Source of the DNA: Acidobacteriaceae bacterium
GTDB taxonomy: Bacteria; Acidobacteriota; Terriglobia; Bryobacterales; Bryobacteraceae
Assembly (NCBI GenBank): GCA_019240475.1
Contig: JAFAYI010000018.1
Coordinates: forward strand, 1-64,000
Direction: 5' to 3'
DNA length: 64,000 bases
A program made the translations under genes and the position numbers. The notes under the pieces were generated by a model that saw only the letters and a program-made list of their open reading frames with translations, made no database searches and had not been told where the DNA came from. Numbering within the stretch: the stretch's first letter is position 1; each line of letters opens with the position of its first letter. Of the stretch, positions 1 through 9,125 are shown one piece after another.

Positions 1-354
<354 letters not shown>

Positions 355-414
355 AAAATGAACTATACGTTTAGCTTTCTCTGTGGTTGTCCGCCAATAA
401 CTATTCCAAGGTAG

Positions 415-442
415 CGCAGACGATTGTTTTTCGTCGTCTGCG
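415..442 (+). other. 23S-5S spacer hairpin
   Basis: CGCAGACGA (415-423) pairs perfectly with TCGTCTGCG (434-442) around a 10-base T-rich loop, in the spacer between 23S and 5S rRNA. Stems here usually serve precursor rRNA processing, for example by RNase III. That role is inferred from position; only the pairing is seen. Confidence 0.55.
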
Positions 443-460
443 ATTCCATCTCCATCAATT

Positions 461-576
<116 letters not shown>

Positions 577-587
577 TTAAACTGACC

Positions 588-616
588 AAAGCCCAGCCGC
601 GAAGCTGGGCTTTTCC
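588..616 (+). terminator. rRNA operon terminator
   Basis: GCCCAGC (591-597) and GCTGGGC (604-610) form a G+C-rich stem with a short loop, followed by TTTTCC. It sits about 14 bases after the 5S rRNA, where an intrinsic terminator of the rRNA operon is expected. Confidence 0.85.
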
Positions 617-622
617 TTTCCT

Positions 623-640
623 GCTGAGAGGCTTAACTTC
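623..640 (-). repeat. Inverted 18-base fragment of 5S rRNA
   Basis: The 18 bases at 623-640 are an exact reverse complement of 509-526 inside the 5S gene. Flanking bases do not match. A degenerate direct match to the same part of 5S (one mismatch in about 16 bases) lies at 682-696. Both fall between the complete and truncated 5S copies, so they may be relics of the rearrangement that made the second copy; the 16-base match could be chance. Confidence 0.6.
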
Positions 641-792
641 GGATGAGCCCCGCGGTTCTCCGCGCGGCGACGAACTTGGAGAAGCCGCTCAGCCCCGCTA
701 GCAGAGAAATGGGTACGGGGAAAGGGCGGCAGCCGTCGTTCCCGCCTCGGCACATAGAAACTCGGAGCGCGAAAAGGGCTCTGATCAGTTGC

Positions 793-1383
793 TCAACCGT
801 AGCCTTCAAAAGTTTTGGTCGCCACGTAATACGTGTTGCCCCCGTTATCCTTATGAACATCAGTCAACGTGAACCCTTGATCACCGAGAATGCGACGGTA
901 ATTCTCGATGCTAAAGGAAAAATACCGAAAGGTGACCCCATTCATCACGCCTTCTTTGCCCTCGAAGTCATCGGCGTCACCTGACGTGAATAGAAAGGGC
1001 GCCACCATCTTAAGGACACGCGAGACGCTCGCGATTGCCTGGATCTGATTCTCGCGGCTAAGGTGGAACATAACTCCCCACGCAACCGCAGCGTCAAAAA
1101 TGCGGTTGGCGAATGGACAAGCCTGCACAACACCTCGGACGATCGGCGTTTCAGGACGGTTATCTCGAAACCGTTCGAGCATGGCACTAGAGCTATCCAG
1201 CCCAATCACCGTATGGCCGGCGCGCACCAAGGCGCGTGTGATTGGGATGCCGTTACCACAGCCAATGTCGAGAATGCGCGAGCCGGGTGGGATGGAGGAG
1301 AGCAGCATTACCGTTTCCGGTATGCCTATCTGGTCGATGCGCTCAGACGAATACCAGTCTGCGATTAAATCGTATTCATGCAC
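793..1383 (-). CDS. Class I SAM-dependent methyltransferase
   Basis: A 196-residue protein with the Rossmann fold of small-molecule or lipid methyltransferases (Methyltransf_11/25 type). SAM-binding motif I, ILDIGCGNG, is at residues 37-45; the acidic residue after strand 2 (GLDSSS) is Asp63; post-motif sequence VAWGVMFHLSR is near 100-110. The substrate cannot be told. I chose the GTG at 1383 because residues 2-10 (HEYDLIADW) look like the natural start of this family; the frame stays open upstream to 1845 but only through the truncated 5S copy. The gene is antisense to the rRNA operon and lies between two 5S copies. A GGGAG about 8 bases upstream of the GTG is itself part of the 5S remnant. 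The gene may have lost its own promoter and a few N-terminal codons. Confidence 0.8.
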   Translation of the reverse strand: MHEYDLIADWYSSERIDQIGIPETVMLLSSIPPGSRILDIGCGNGIPITRALVRAGHTVIGLDSSSAMLERFRDNRPETPIVRGVVQACPFANRIFDAAVAWGVMFHLSRENQIQAIASVSRVLKMVAPFLFTSGDADDFEGKEGVMNGVTFRYFSFSIENYRRILGDQGFTLTDVHKDNGGNTYYVATKTFEGYG

Positions 1384-1388
1384 GGCGC

Positions 1389-1481
1389 GGACTCCCACAG
1401 CATCCCGAACACGGAAGTTAAGCCTCTCAGCCCCGATGGTACTGCACGCGCGAGTGTGTGGGAGAGTAGGAAGTCGCCCGA
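1389..1481 (+). pseudogene. 5'-truncated second 5S rRNA copy
   Basis: From 1401 the sequence matches the complete 5S gene (from 496) to past the 3' end, with two substitutions in about 86 bases: CATGCG to CACGCG, and GGACGTC to GGAAGTC. Upstream of 1401 only a short degraded match remains (ACTCCCACAG against GTCCCACCCGTTC, four bases shorter). The 5' strand of helix I and the first 25-30 bases are missing, so the closing helix cannot form and the copy should be non-functional. It keeps a downstream terminator that differs from that of the first copy. Confidence 0.85.
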
Positions 1482-1490
1482 TTAAAAATG

Positions 1491-1522
1491 AAAGCCCTGG
1501 TGGGTCCCCTGCCAGGGCTTTC
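1491..1522 (+). terminator. Terminator after the truncated 5S copy
   Basis: AAAGCCCTGG and CCAGGGCTTT form a 10-bp stem around TGGGTCCCCTG, followed by CTGCTTTAC. It sits 10 bases past the 5S remnant, like a normal rRNA operon terminator, but its stem sequence is unrelated to the one at 588-616. Confidence 0.8.
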
Positions 1523-1610
1523 TGCTTTACTTGATAAATTTTCGTTGACGGCAAACCACATTTAGATCTAAGATCCTCTAATCGGAAGCAATTAGGTTGG
1601 AGGCTTATCC

Positions 1611-3838
1611 ATGCGCCCTGTCGCCTGCCTCGTTTTTCTACTTCTCTGCTGCATGCGAGTACAGTCGCAAACGACCCCACGCCCTCCGCACGATCCGTAT
1701 CCCGCAGCATGGGAGCCGAAATCGCAGGAATTGTTCCTCTCCTACTGGACCGCGGAGTCCGGCTGGAGCACCGAGCTCGAGAGCGGACCGCCGCCGGTTC
1801 GGAACTCGCGCTGCCGCCGGTGATCGTGCCGCCGGAGCACGTCATATCTCTCGACTTAAGAGAAGCGCTGCTTTCCGCCGCGCCCGACCTGCTCGATCGG
1901 AGCGGCTCCTTCGGTTCCGTGGTTTATCGGTTCTCCGCCCCGAGCGAAGGAAATATCTTTTGGCGCCAGTATGGTTCGGCGGAACGAATCGCCGATCGGC
2001 TTTCACTTCGATGGCGAGCCGGTCGAGAAAGACTGGAGCCCGCAATCGACTGAGAGTGTGTGGTGGCTTCCGAGGGCAACGGCGTCCGACTATCTTATTT
2101 TGGCGAACGCATCGAAGGAACCGTTGCTCGGCTCCCTGGTGATCTCCGATTCCGCCGGCCATAGTGCGAGCCAGGCCGTAACGCTCGGACCCGCTGAAAC
2201 GAAGCGTATGGACCTGCGTGCGGCCGCTGCGGTTGCGCATCTTGCGGGAACCGAGGGTGGCGTGACGGTGCTCGTTCCAACCGGTGGCGGCAACCTGATT
2301 ACCTCGCATATCGTCTTCGACGAGAGGACGGGAATGTCGGCGACCATGAAAGCTTTCGAGCGCGATCCGGCGGAGAAGCCGAAGGCGCATACCATGCGAG
2401 CGCCGATGATGGCGCTGGCGAATCCCGATCCGGTATTGATGTTTCCGACCGGAACGAAGTTGGTCCGCAAATTCTGTTGCGGAATACCACCGGTGCATCA
2501 TTGCCGGTTGCCGTCTCGCTGCTGTGGCGCAGTTCTGGCCAGAGCGGATCGGTTCAGTTGCCGGACGTGGTATTGGCGGCGGGAGCCACGCGCTTGCTGA
2601 ATCTGGCGGATGCCGCAGTCCCGCCCGACGCATATTGGGCGACGATCCTTTTGAAGTACGAAGGCCGCAGAGGAGATCTGGCCCCAGTGGCGGCGAGCTT
2701 CGATGAAAGCGGCCGCTATGGGTTGCAGACGCCGTTTTCCGAAGGGATTTCCCATCTATGGAAAGGGAGCATGTGGCACGTGGATGGCTCACATAACTCC
2801 CTGATTACCGCCGGCAACGGAGGAAGCAACGCAACCCACGCGGCGGTGACGCTGTTTTATAACAGGGGCAAGAGTTCTTACACCATCGAGAAACAATTAG
2901 AACCCGGAGAACAAATCTGGGCGGATGTCGGTGACATCATCCGCAATCAGATTCCGGATAAAAACGGCAAGACCATTCCGCGCGAGGTGACCATGGGCTC
3001 CTACGAGTTGCGCGATCTCGATCATATCGGCGTCGGATATTTGTATGAGGGCAAGCTGGTGATCGACAAGACCTGGGGTCACGGCTATTACGGTTGCGCC
3101 GGTTGCTGCGGCTATGAAGGACAACAGATGCTGCCAAACCCATTCTCTGGCGGAGTAGGCACCCAAGGAAATAACACCGCCGAGTCGGAAGATATGTGTT
3201 CCAACTCGTGGGTGGATGTTACGGCAGAAACTTACGATTGGGCCACAACGAACTCAGACATCGTGAACCTCGCCAACGCAGTGTCTCACTTTATGAGCGG
3301 GGGTACGGTGACCGGAAGCGGTCAAGTGCAATTACAACGGCAGCTTGCGCGCGAGGAGTGCCCGGTCGAAGGATTTGAGCCACAGAATACGCAAACTGCC
3401 CAGGTTCCGACAAGCCTCAGCATCGTTTCGGGTACGGATTCCACCAGCCCGGAAGCCAAATGCAGCGCTGGCAGCGTGTCGGGCTGCGGTGTTACGCGTA
3501 CACTGGTGTATCAGGTGTTAGATCAGTCCGGCGTGCCAATTAACAGCTCTATGTCGTTTTACGACACGATCACCAACGTTAGCGGCAAAAATGGCTGTAA
3601 CTTGACCGGCTATACAACTACTTGTAGTCCCCAGAACAGCGGACCATGCGGGAAATCGACCGGTGCTACCGGTCAGTTCCAGGATAGCCTGTCTATCTGC
3701 GATTCGCTCTGCTACTCGGGCAGTAAGTGCACCACCGGTTGTAGTACGGCGGCCACGCAGACCTGGTATATCAACGGTAGCCAGATCACGATGAGTCTCT
3801 CTTATCAATGCAACAAGGTCCTAGTGAACGGCAACTAA
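1611..3838 (+). pseudogene. Large exported protein, broken by three frameshifts
   Basis: The reading frame starts at ATG 1611 with a clear signal peptide (MRPVACLVFLLLCCMRVQSQ) but must change frame three times to stay coding: near 1795, near 1955-1970 and near 2462. The final frame is open from about 2462 to the stop at 3838. Joined, the product would be about 740 residues: a signal peptide, a long middle region with no family I recognise, and a cysteine-rich C-terminal part (roughly 3090-3810) with pairs such as CAGCC, SVSGCG and CTTGC that suggests disulphide bonding outside the cytoplasm. The shifts alternate between two frames, as expected from single-base gains and losses. Sequencing error is possible, but neighbours in the same stretch are also broken while later genes are clean. 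Function unknown. Confidence 0.7.
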
Positions 3839-3849
3839 GGAGCGGCGCC

Positions 3850-4611
3850 ATGCTGAGGCGATTATCCCTCGCGGCGATACTGTTACTAGGCGGGCGAGAG
3901 ATTGCTGGGAGCCGGCAGCAGCCTTCCACGGCGAGGACCCTCCAGGGTAGTCTTGCCTCGCCAGTGGGCAGTTATTCCGTAGATGCCGATAGTACGCTGG
4001 TAGCGTTGATCAAGGTGGCGACTGACTTTAAACTCCCTATGGGTATCGAGTGGATTAAGAGGGGGGGCGTCGTCGTCCGCTACAACCATTCGTGGCAGGT
4101 GACCACTGTATCAACGATTATTCAGGATATTGTCGCCAGCCTGCCGGGTTACGAAGTGGACTCGACGGGCACCAGGTCCGTGCTGCATGTCCGGCCTTCT
4201 GCGTTCCAAGTCGACAATGGAGATATCGTAAACGCGCACGTTGGGCTTTTCCAGGTCAAGAACGAACTCGTGGAGGTTGCGAGCCGTCGCCTACAGCGCT
4301 TAGCTGGAACTATCGTAATGCCTCGTGAGGCGTCCCAGAGCCCAGGCGGTGTAGCGGGCAGCGTTGGTACAGGAGTAGACGACCAGAAAGTGACCTTCAC
4401 GATCGAGGATGGGACCGTTCGAGATATACTTGATCGGCTCTGCCTAGCTGCGGGCCTGAAGATCTGGATAGTCGCCTACCCCGCTGTGGCAACGCGGACG
4501 CCTGCCGGATTTTTACGCACCGCCTCTCTCTACAATGACCTTCCTATTGAGGACCGCTGGCAACCGACTTGGAACTTGCTCCCGTGGGGCACGCCGCGCG
4601 ACTTAAAATAG
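3850..4611 (+). CDS. Exported protein with secretin/TonB short N-terminal-like segments
   Basis: A 253-residue protein starting at ATG 3850, with AAGGAG 7 bases upstream; the open frame extends to 3808 but that would overlap the preceding gene. The N-terminus (MLRRLSLAAILLLGGREIAG) is a signal peptide. Two stretches, VALIKVATDFKLPMGIEWI and TVRDILDRLCLAAGLKIWI, resemble the short alpha/beta modules (STN-like) found in secretins and TonB-dependent transducers, which bind partners in the periplasm. The assignment rests on pattern only. It is the single intact gene in the 1.6-6.9 kb decayed cluster and directly follows the broken cysteine-rich gene, so the two probably formed an operon. Confidence 0.65.
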   Translation: MLRRLSLAAILLLGGREIAGSRQQPSTARTLQGSLASPVGSYSVDADSTLVALIKVATDFKLPMGIEWIKRGGVVVRYNHSWQVTTVSTIIQDIVASLPGYEVDSTGTRSVLHVRPSAFQVDNGDIVNAHVGLFQVKNELVEVASRRLQRLAGTIVMPREASQSPGGVAGSVGTGVDDQKVTFTIEDGTVRDILDRLCLAAGLKIWIVAYPAVATRTPAGFLRTASLYNDLPIEDRWQPTWNLLPWGTPRDLK

Positions 4612-4902
4612 AACGCTGGAAGCCGGGCGCGAGAACGGAGCCTCTGTCAGACCGCGATCATCTCGGCAACCTGCAGATGCGTGTATCGAATCCGTCCGGC
4701 TTTACTGGGAGCGTACTTCGGGGCCAGATTCAGAATAGCCTCAATATTATACTTACGTTTTCCGAATGGATCGACTCAATCCTGCACGACTGCGAACGGC
4801 CAATTGGATAATGACTTTCCATACCAGATAACCGCCCAAGGAGCTGAGCTTACCGCGCTTGCAACTGAAGTGGGTCGGCCGAACAATGAGAAAAGAGGCA
4901 CT

Positions 4903-5405
4903 ATGTTACGAGCGCTCCAGGTCCTGCTTGTAGTGTGCGCCGTATCTCAGACGGCAAGGTCGCAATGGGTACCCAGCCCCGGCTCAGGGTTTCAGCCCGG
5001 GGAGCCACATCCGCTTGTGATTTTATCGAGCAGTTGAACGTTGCTCCGGCTCGCTCGGGCCTCGGGATTCACATCATTGTTAGGAATGTCTCCGATCACA
5101 GTATGACCATCGAGAAGGAGAACCCCGAGCTGCAGTTCTCTGCTGCTGTCATAGACTCACATCACCGCCCGGTCGGGCTCACTCCAAGGGGTCAAAACCT
5201 CTATCACCCACCGGCAAAGTCCGTTTTCGTAGGCGGCGGAGGCCCGGTTCCACTTGCTCCGCGAGATGAGGTTCAGTACGACTGGCAAATCAGCGAGTTT
5301 TTTGATGTTTCAGAACACGGCACTTACTTAATCGCAATTACCCGCACCTTCGATACTCTTAAACAGACGATCGGATCGAATACAATCGAAGTTCAGGCGC
5401 CATAG
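4903..5405 (+). pseudogene. Small exported protein, frameshifted
   Basis: ATG 4903 begins a signal peptide (MLRALQVLLVVCAVSQTARS) followed by QWVPSPGSGFQPG; this frame stops at 5037. The rest of the protein continues in another frame from about 5030 (NVAPARSGLGIHIIVRNVSD) to the stop at 5405. A single-base indel near 5025-5035 joins them into about 167 residues. The second half looks like a beta-sandwich, with hydrophobic strands alternating with polar turns (HIIVRNVSDHSMTI, YLIAITRTFD). No family recognised. It is a neighbour in the cluster of broken exported genes. Confidence 0.6.
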
Positions 5406-5721
5406 TCATATTTGACGATAGAAGCTCCTTGGTGATTCGTTATTACTGGCCGGGCTTTTTTGTTTACGGAGCTGTTCCTTGCCAGATGCCTCTATTAGTG
5501 CTATTGACGGAGCGCGTTGTAGCTGCTAAAATCAGTCACTCCCAAATAGATGTGAGAACTGACACGCGGAATCAAAAGAAAGATTACGCTGTGTGCCACG
5601 ATTGTGGCCTTGACGGCTATTGCGTCGCTCCGTCGCGAGCTTACGCGCAGAACGACGGCCCGTGCTGTGCTCCTCAATCGTATGCCGATATCTCGGCAGG
5701 TTCCGACGGAACGCGAGCCTT
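5406..5721. other. Spacer of about 315 bases with a possible lost leader
   Basis: No convincing gene. A T-rich run follows GGCCGGGC near 5450-5462, but I see no good stem for a terminator. Around 5576-5616 one frame would give a hydrophobic stretch preceded by lysines (KITLCATIVALTAIA), like a signal peptide, yet it has no clean start and is out of frame with the next gene. It may be the decayed true start of the pseudogene at 5722. Confidence 0.4.
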
Positions 5722-6871
5722 ATGCGATCGGCGTCGCTCGCGATGACGCTACTCGGCGTTACTGGGCTGGCGGGACAGGAACACCGGGGCCAGCCATCAT
5801 CCTCTGCGCCCATGCTGGATTTGCACAAGGGTGAGGTAACTCAGTTTAGCGCACCGGGCCCAGTCGCTGTCGCATCGATGACCAAGTGCAATGGCGCCGG
5901 GGATATCTACGCGATCTACAGCAGCACTTCGCCTCGGGAGATGTGGGGCGGCCCGATCAAAAGGGTTTCTGTATCTTCCCGGAACGTGACGGAATACCCG
6001 ATCCCCGCTATTTCGGGGTACCAGAAGCCGGCGCGCGCCAGCTTCGATGTGGGCGCTGACGGAACACTGTACGCCTTGTTGCAGGCATATCCGCAGTCGG
6101 ACTCAAAGAGCAGGCCAGACCCCGTATATTTGATTGTGAAATACAAAGACGACGGCCGCGTGGACTCCTACTTTGCATTAGGCGAACTGCCTGGCAAGCA
6201 CATCCAGCCGACGTCCATAGCGGTCTTTGCAGACCGAAGCTTCTTGATCTCGGACCACTATTGAGAAAACGCCGGAGGGGACTTCAATGGGAGTGTTTTC
6301 GGCCATCTTCGACCAAATGGGGGTATTTCGCGCCCCAGTCACGCTTATGAAACTTGACACGCCTGGCGACTCCACTGGCTCATCCGACCCCCAGGGCGCG
6401 CTACCAAAAACAGAGCGGCAAAAGACCGTCAACAACGAGACGCATCCAACAAACGCAATCCCGCTCGCGAGCTCACTGCACAGCGTTAGCTCTGCCGACG
6501 GGAATATTTACATTTTCCAGGAGGCTGGCCTCTTGGACGTAGTATCGCCCGCAGGCTCCTTCGAGCGTGAGTTCAAATTGAAACCGCCCGCGGATGGACT
6601 GACGGGCATTCACATGGCGCCGGCCGGCCCCGGTTTCCTTTTCGTGTTTTATGACCACGTTGCAACCGGAGAGCGGGGCGAGAATTCCCGATATCAAAGC
6701 ATGATCAGTCTCGTGTATCCAAAGAGTGGCGAAGTCACTGCCCACTATCGTCTGCCCCAGTCGGAAACCGATTTCGGGGTGGCAGCCTGCGCTGCTTCGC
6801 CCAAGGATTTTTTGTTCCTCAGCGCTGACGAACAAGGTTACCTCGAAGTTGTCCACTACCGCGCCGACTAG
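5722..6871 (+). pseudogene. Exported beta-propeller-like protein, frameshifted
   Basis: ATG 5722 opens a frame with a plausible signal peptide (MRSASLAMTLLGVTGLAGQ) that stops at 6264; coding continues in the next frame through 6287 to the stop at 6871. One inserted or lost base near 6260 restores a protein of about 380 residues. Repeated segments of the type DVGADGTLYALL, SSADGNIYIFQEAG and GTSMGVFSAIF suggest blades of a beta-propeller, as in six-bladed NHL/SMP-30-like proteins; this is inference from pattern. The start is uncertain because signal-peptide-like sequence also occurs upstream in another frame. Third broken exported gene in this cluster. Confidence 0.6.
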
Positions 6872-7304
6872 CCCTATCGGCCCACTTAGCCCACTTTTAT
6901 TCAACGGCCTTGCTCATCAGGCATTTATTTAATTCGAGGGAATTCAGCCGGTAACACCTCCAATTAGCATTTCTCTCCGGGACAGAAAAGTGTTCGCGTC
7001 AGTCGACCGCGCTAAGAAGTTCCTCGCCTCGGAACCTCGGGAAGGATGGGTAGCGCCCGCTCGATTCCCGCGATTTATGGCGGATGCCTGAGAAAGCCCA
7101 GCGACGGAAGCCAGCCTCGCGGATTCACCGAAGAGGAAAAAGCGGCGGAGAATTCTCGTCTCGGATTTTTCTTATTTTATAAATCCAAACTAATAGAACC
7201 TTCTGGGGTATAGCATAAGGCACCGTTTTGTGTCTTACTGGGGAAGTCCCTGCGGTTTGGAACAAATACAACGTGGGGCATCTCACGAAAGAGACCGAAA
7301 TTCG
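6872..7304. other. Intergenic region of about 430 bases
   Basis: I see no gene here. An A+T-rich stretch at about 7163-7195 holds a weak 6-bp stem (GGATTT at 7163-7168, AAATCC at 7181-7186). It lies upstream of the AT-hook-like miniprotein gene and could hold its promoter, but no clear -35/-10 pair can be named. Confidence 0.5.
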
Positions 7305-7514
7305 ATGGATCTGCTGAAAATGATCGCTGAACTTCAAGCCGAAAGACAGCGTATAGACGAGGCGATTCAAGCTCTCGAAAGGCTTTCTGCCGGGAAAGTT
7401 CGGCGGCGGGGACGCCCGCCAGGATGGCTCAAAGACGAACTGCTGCGCAACGGCCAAGAGCCTGAAGACGAAGAAGAAGAGCCACCCGCTTCGCCGAAAA
7501 ACAAGAAATCTTGA
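7305..7514 (+). CDS. AT-hook-like miniprotein with coiled coil
   Basis: A 69-residue protein starting at ATG 7305. Residues 1-26 (MDLLKMIAELQAERQRIDEA...) form a heptad-rich amphipathic helix, likely a coiled-coil dimer. Residues 31-38 carry KVRRRGRPPG, close to the AT-hook core (R/K-GRP) that binds the minor groove of A+T-rich DNA. The C-terminus is acidic and then lysine-rich (EDEEEEPP, KNKKS). A small nucleoid or regulatory DNA-binding protein is inferred; no family can be named. It stands alone, 20 bases before the convergent ugd gene. The frame is open further upstream to 7230, but that part has no protein-like character. Confidence 0.65.
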   Translation: MDLLKMIAELQAERQRIDEAIQALERLSAGKVRRRGRPPGWLKDELLRNGQEPEDEEEEPPASPKNKKS

Positions 7515-7534
7515 GTTGGCCGCGGCCGGCGTGC

Positions 7535-8893
7535 TTAGCTAATGCTCATGTAGCGCATGCCCGCTCGAGTGAGTTTCTCGCGGTCGAGCGCGTGACGTCC
7601 ATCGAGAATGAACGGATTCCGCATTTTTCGCGCCACGCACTCCCAGTCGAGTTCTCGATAATCGCTCCACTCGGTGACCAGAACTAGCGCGTCGCACCCG
7701 TCTGCCATCTCGCAAGGGCTCGAACAGAGATTCACACCCATGCGGCTGTGTTCGCGTTGGAAGCGTTCCAACGCGATCGGATCGTGAGCCTTCACGCGTA
7801 CCCCGCGGTCGATCAGCTTTTGCGCAATCTCGATGGCCGGGGCTTCGCGCAGATCGTCGGTGTTAGGTTTGAACGCTAGGCCGAGCAGCCCGATCGTGCG
7901 CCCCTTTAGAATCTTCAACTCGTGCAGCAGCTTCTCGACGACACGGTCGCGCTGCCAGCCATTGATTTTGCGCGCTGCTTCGACGATCGGCAGATGCAAG
8001 CCATACTCCCCCGCCGTTGCAACCAGCGCCGATGTGTCCTTTCCGAAGCAGGAGCCGCCCCAACCCAGTCCGGCGTTCAGGAATCTAGGGCCGATCCGGG
8101 AATCCAGGCCAATACCGCGGGCTACTTCCGTGACATCGGCGCCCACGCGCTCCGCGAGGAGTCCCATTTCGTTGATAAAGCTGACCTTCAGCGCCAGGAA
8201 TGCGTTGGCGGCGTACTTGATGAGCTCGGCCGAGGCCAGGTCCGTAGACAGCAGCGGGACGGCCACGACCGGTTCCGGACGAGGCAGATAAGTGGGGGCG
8301 CTAAAGGTTTGGTCGAGAATCGGCCGATAGAGCGAATAGAGTACCTCTAGCGCCCGCGTCTCATCGGCGCCGATCACGATGCGATCCGGGTAGAGGCTGT
8401 CGTGAAGAGCCGAGCCTTCGCGTAGAAACTCTGGATTGGAAGCCACCGCGAATTGCGTGTGTCTCCCGTTGGGCCGCAGTTCGCAGGCCTCCCGCACGAG
8501 TGAACCGACCCAATTTCCACTTCCGATCGGTACGGTCGACTTATTCACCACCACAGTGAAGTCGCTCTTTATGTGCTGCCCGATGGACCGCGCCGCCTGG
8601 GATAAAAACTCAAGATTCGGCGCGCCGGAGGGTGTCGGCGGCGTGCCTACCGCTATGAAGATAACTTCCGCTCCCGGTATGGCCTCTGCATAATCGGTTG
8701 TGAATTCAAGATTGCGCCGCGACTCCTCGAGTAAATCGCTCAGGTTGGGTTCGTAAATCGGAATCTGGCCCGCCTTGAGCGCACAGATCTTAGACGAGTT
8801 GGTGTCAAGGCAGCAGACCGAATGGCCGGTGAACGCGAGGCAAACTCCAGTTGTAAGGCCCACGTACCCGGTGCCAATAATCGCAACTCGCAT
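7535..8893 (-). CDS. ugd: UDP-glucose 6-dehydrogenase
   Basis: A 452-residue cytoplasmic enzyme that oxidises UDP-glucose twice with NAD+ to UDP-glucuronate, a precursor for exopolysaccharide, capsule or LPS sugars. The N-terminal Rossmann motif is GTGYVG at residues 7-12, EPNLSDLL follows near 48-55, and the catalytic cysteine is Cys282 in GWGGSCFGKDT. The C-terminal UDP-binding domain has GLAFKPNTDDLREAP. Length and motif order match the family; the GDP-mannose dehydrogenase relative is less likely but shares the fold. No other sugar-nucleotide genes are adjacent. The next gene upstream reads away from it. Confidence 0.95.
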   Translation of the reverse strand: MRVAIIGTGYVGLTTGVCLAFTGHSVCCLDTNSSKICALKAGQIPIYEPNLSDLLEESRRNLEFTTDYAEAIPGAEVIFIAVGTPPTPSGAPNLEFLSQAARSIGQHIKSDFTVVVNKSTVPIGSGNWVGSLVREACELRPNGRHTQFAVASNPEFLREGSALHDSLYPDRIVIGADETRALEVLYSLYRPILDQTFSAPTYLPRPEPVVAVPLLSTDLASAELIKYAANAFLALKVSFINEMGLLAERVGADVTEVARGIGLDSRIGPRFLNAGLGWGGSCFGKDTSALVATAGEYGLHLPIVEAARKINGWQRDRVVEKLLHELKILKGRTIGLLGLAFKPNTDDLREAPAIEIAQKLIDRGVRVKAHDPIALERFQREHSRMGVNLCSSPCEMADGCDALVLVTEWSDYRELDWECVARKMRNPFILDGRHALDREKLTRAGMRYMSIS

Positions 8894-9125
8894 TCAGCGA
8901 TACAACTCCCCTTAAAATAGGTTTCGAGGTGGCAATGTCGATGATAACGCATTCACGGCCGGCTCTCAGACCTCGGCTGGCCTCGCACCGGGTCGGACTT
9001 TGGATGCAATGTTAGACATGTCACACTACGGTTCTCTGAGGCGCAGCCCCTGAACTACTCGTCACGATACAACCGGGATACGCTGAAGTGTACCTGAGCG
9101 TCTTAATAAAGAGGAGGAGCGAAAT

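Noticed and set aside
355..460. tRNA gene in the 23S-5S spacer
   Set aside because: Only about 105 bases with one hairpin; no cloverleaf or T-loop consensus seen.
1384..1845. N-terminal extension of the methyltransferase frame
   Set aside because: The extension reads through the 5S remnant and its terminator in antisense; the family start lies at HEYDLIADW after GTG 1383.
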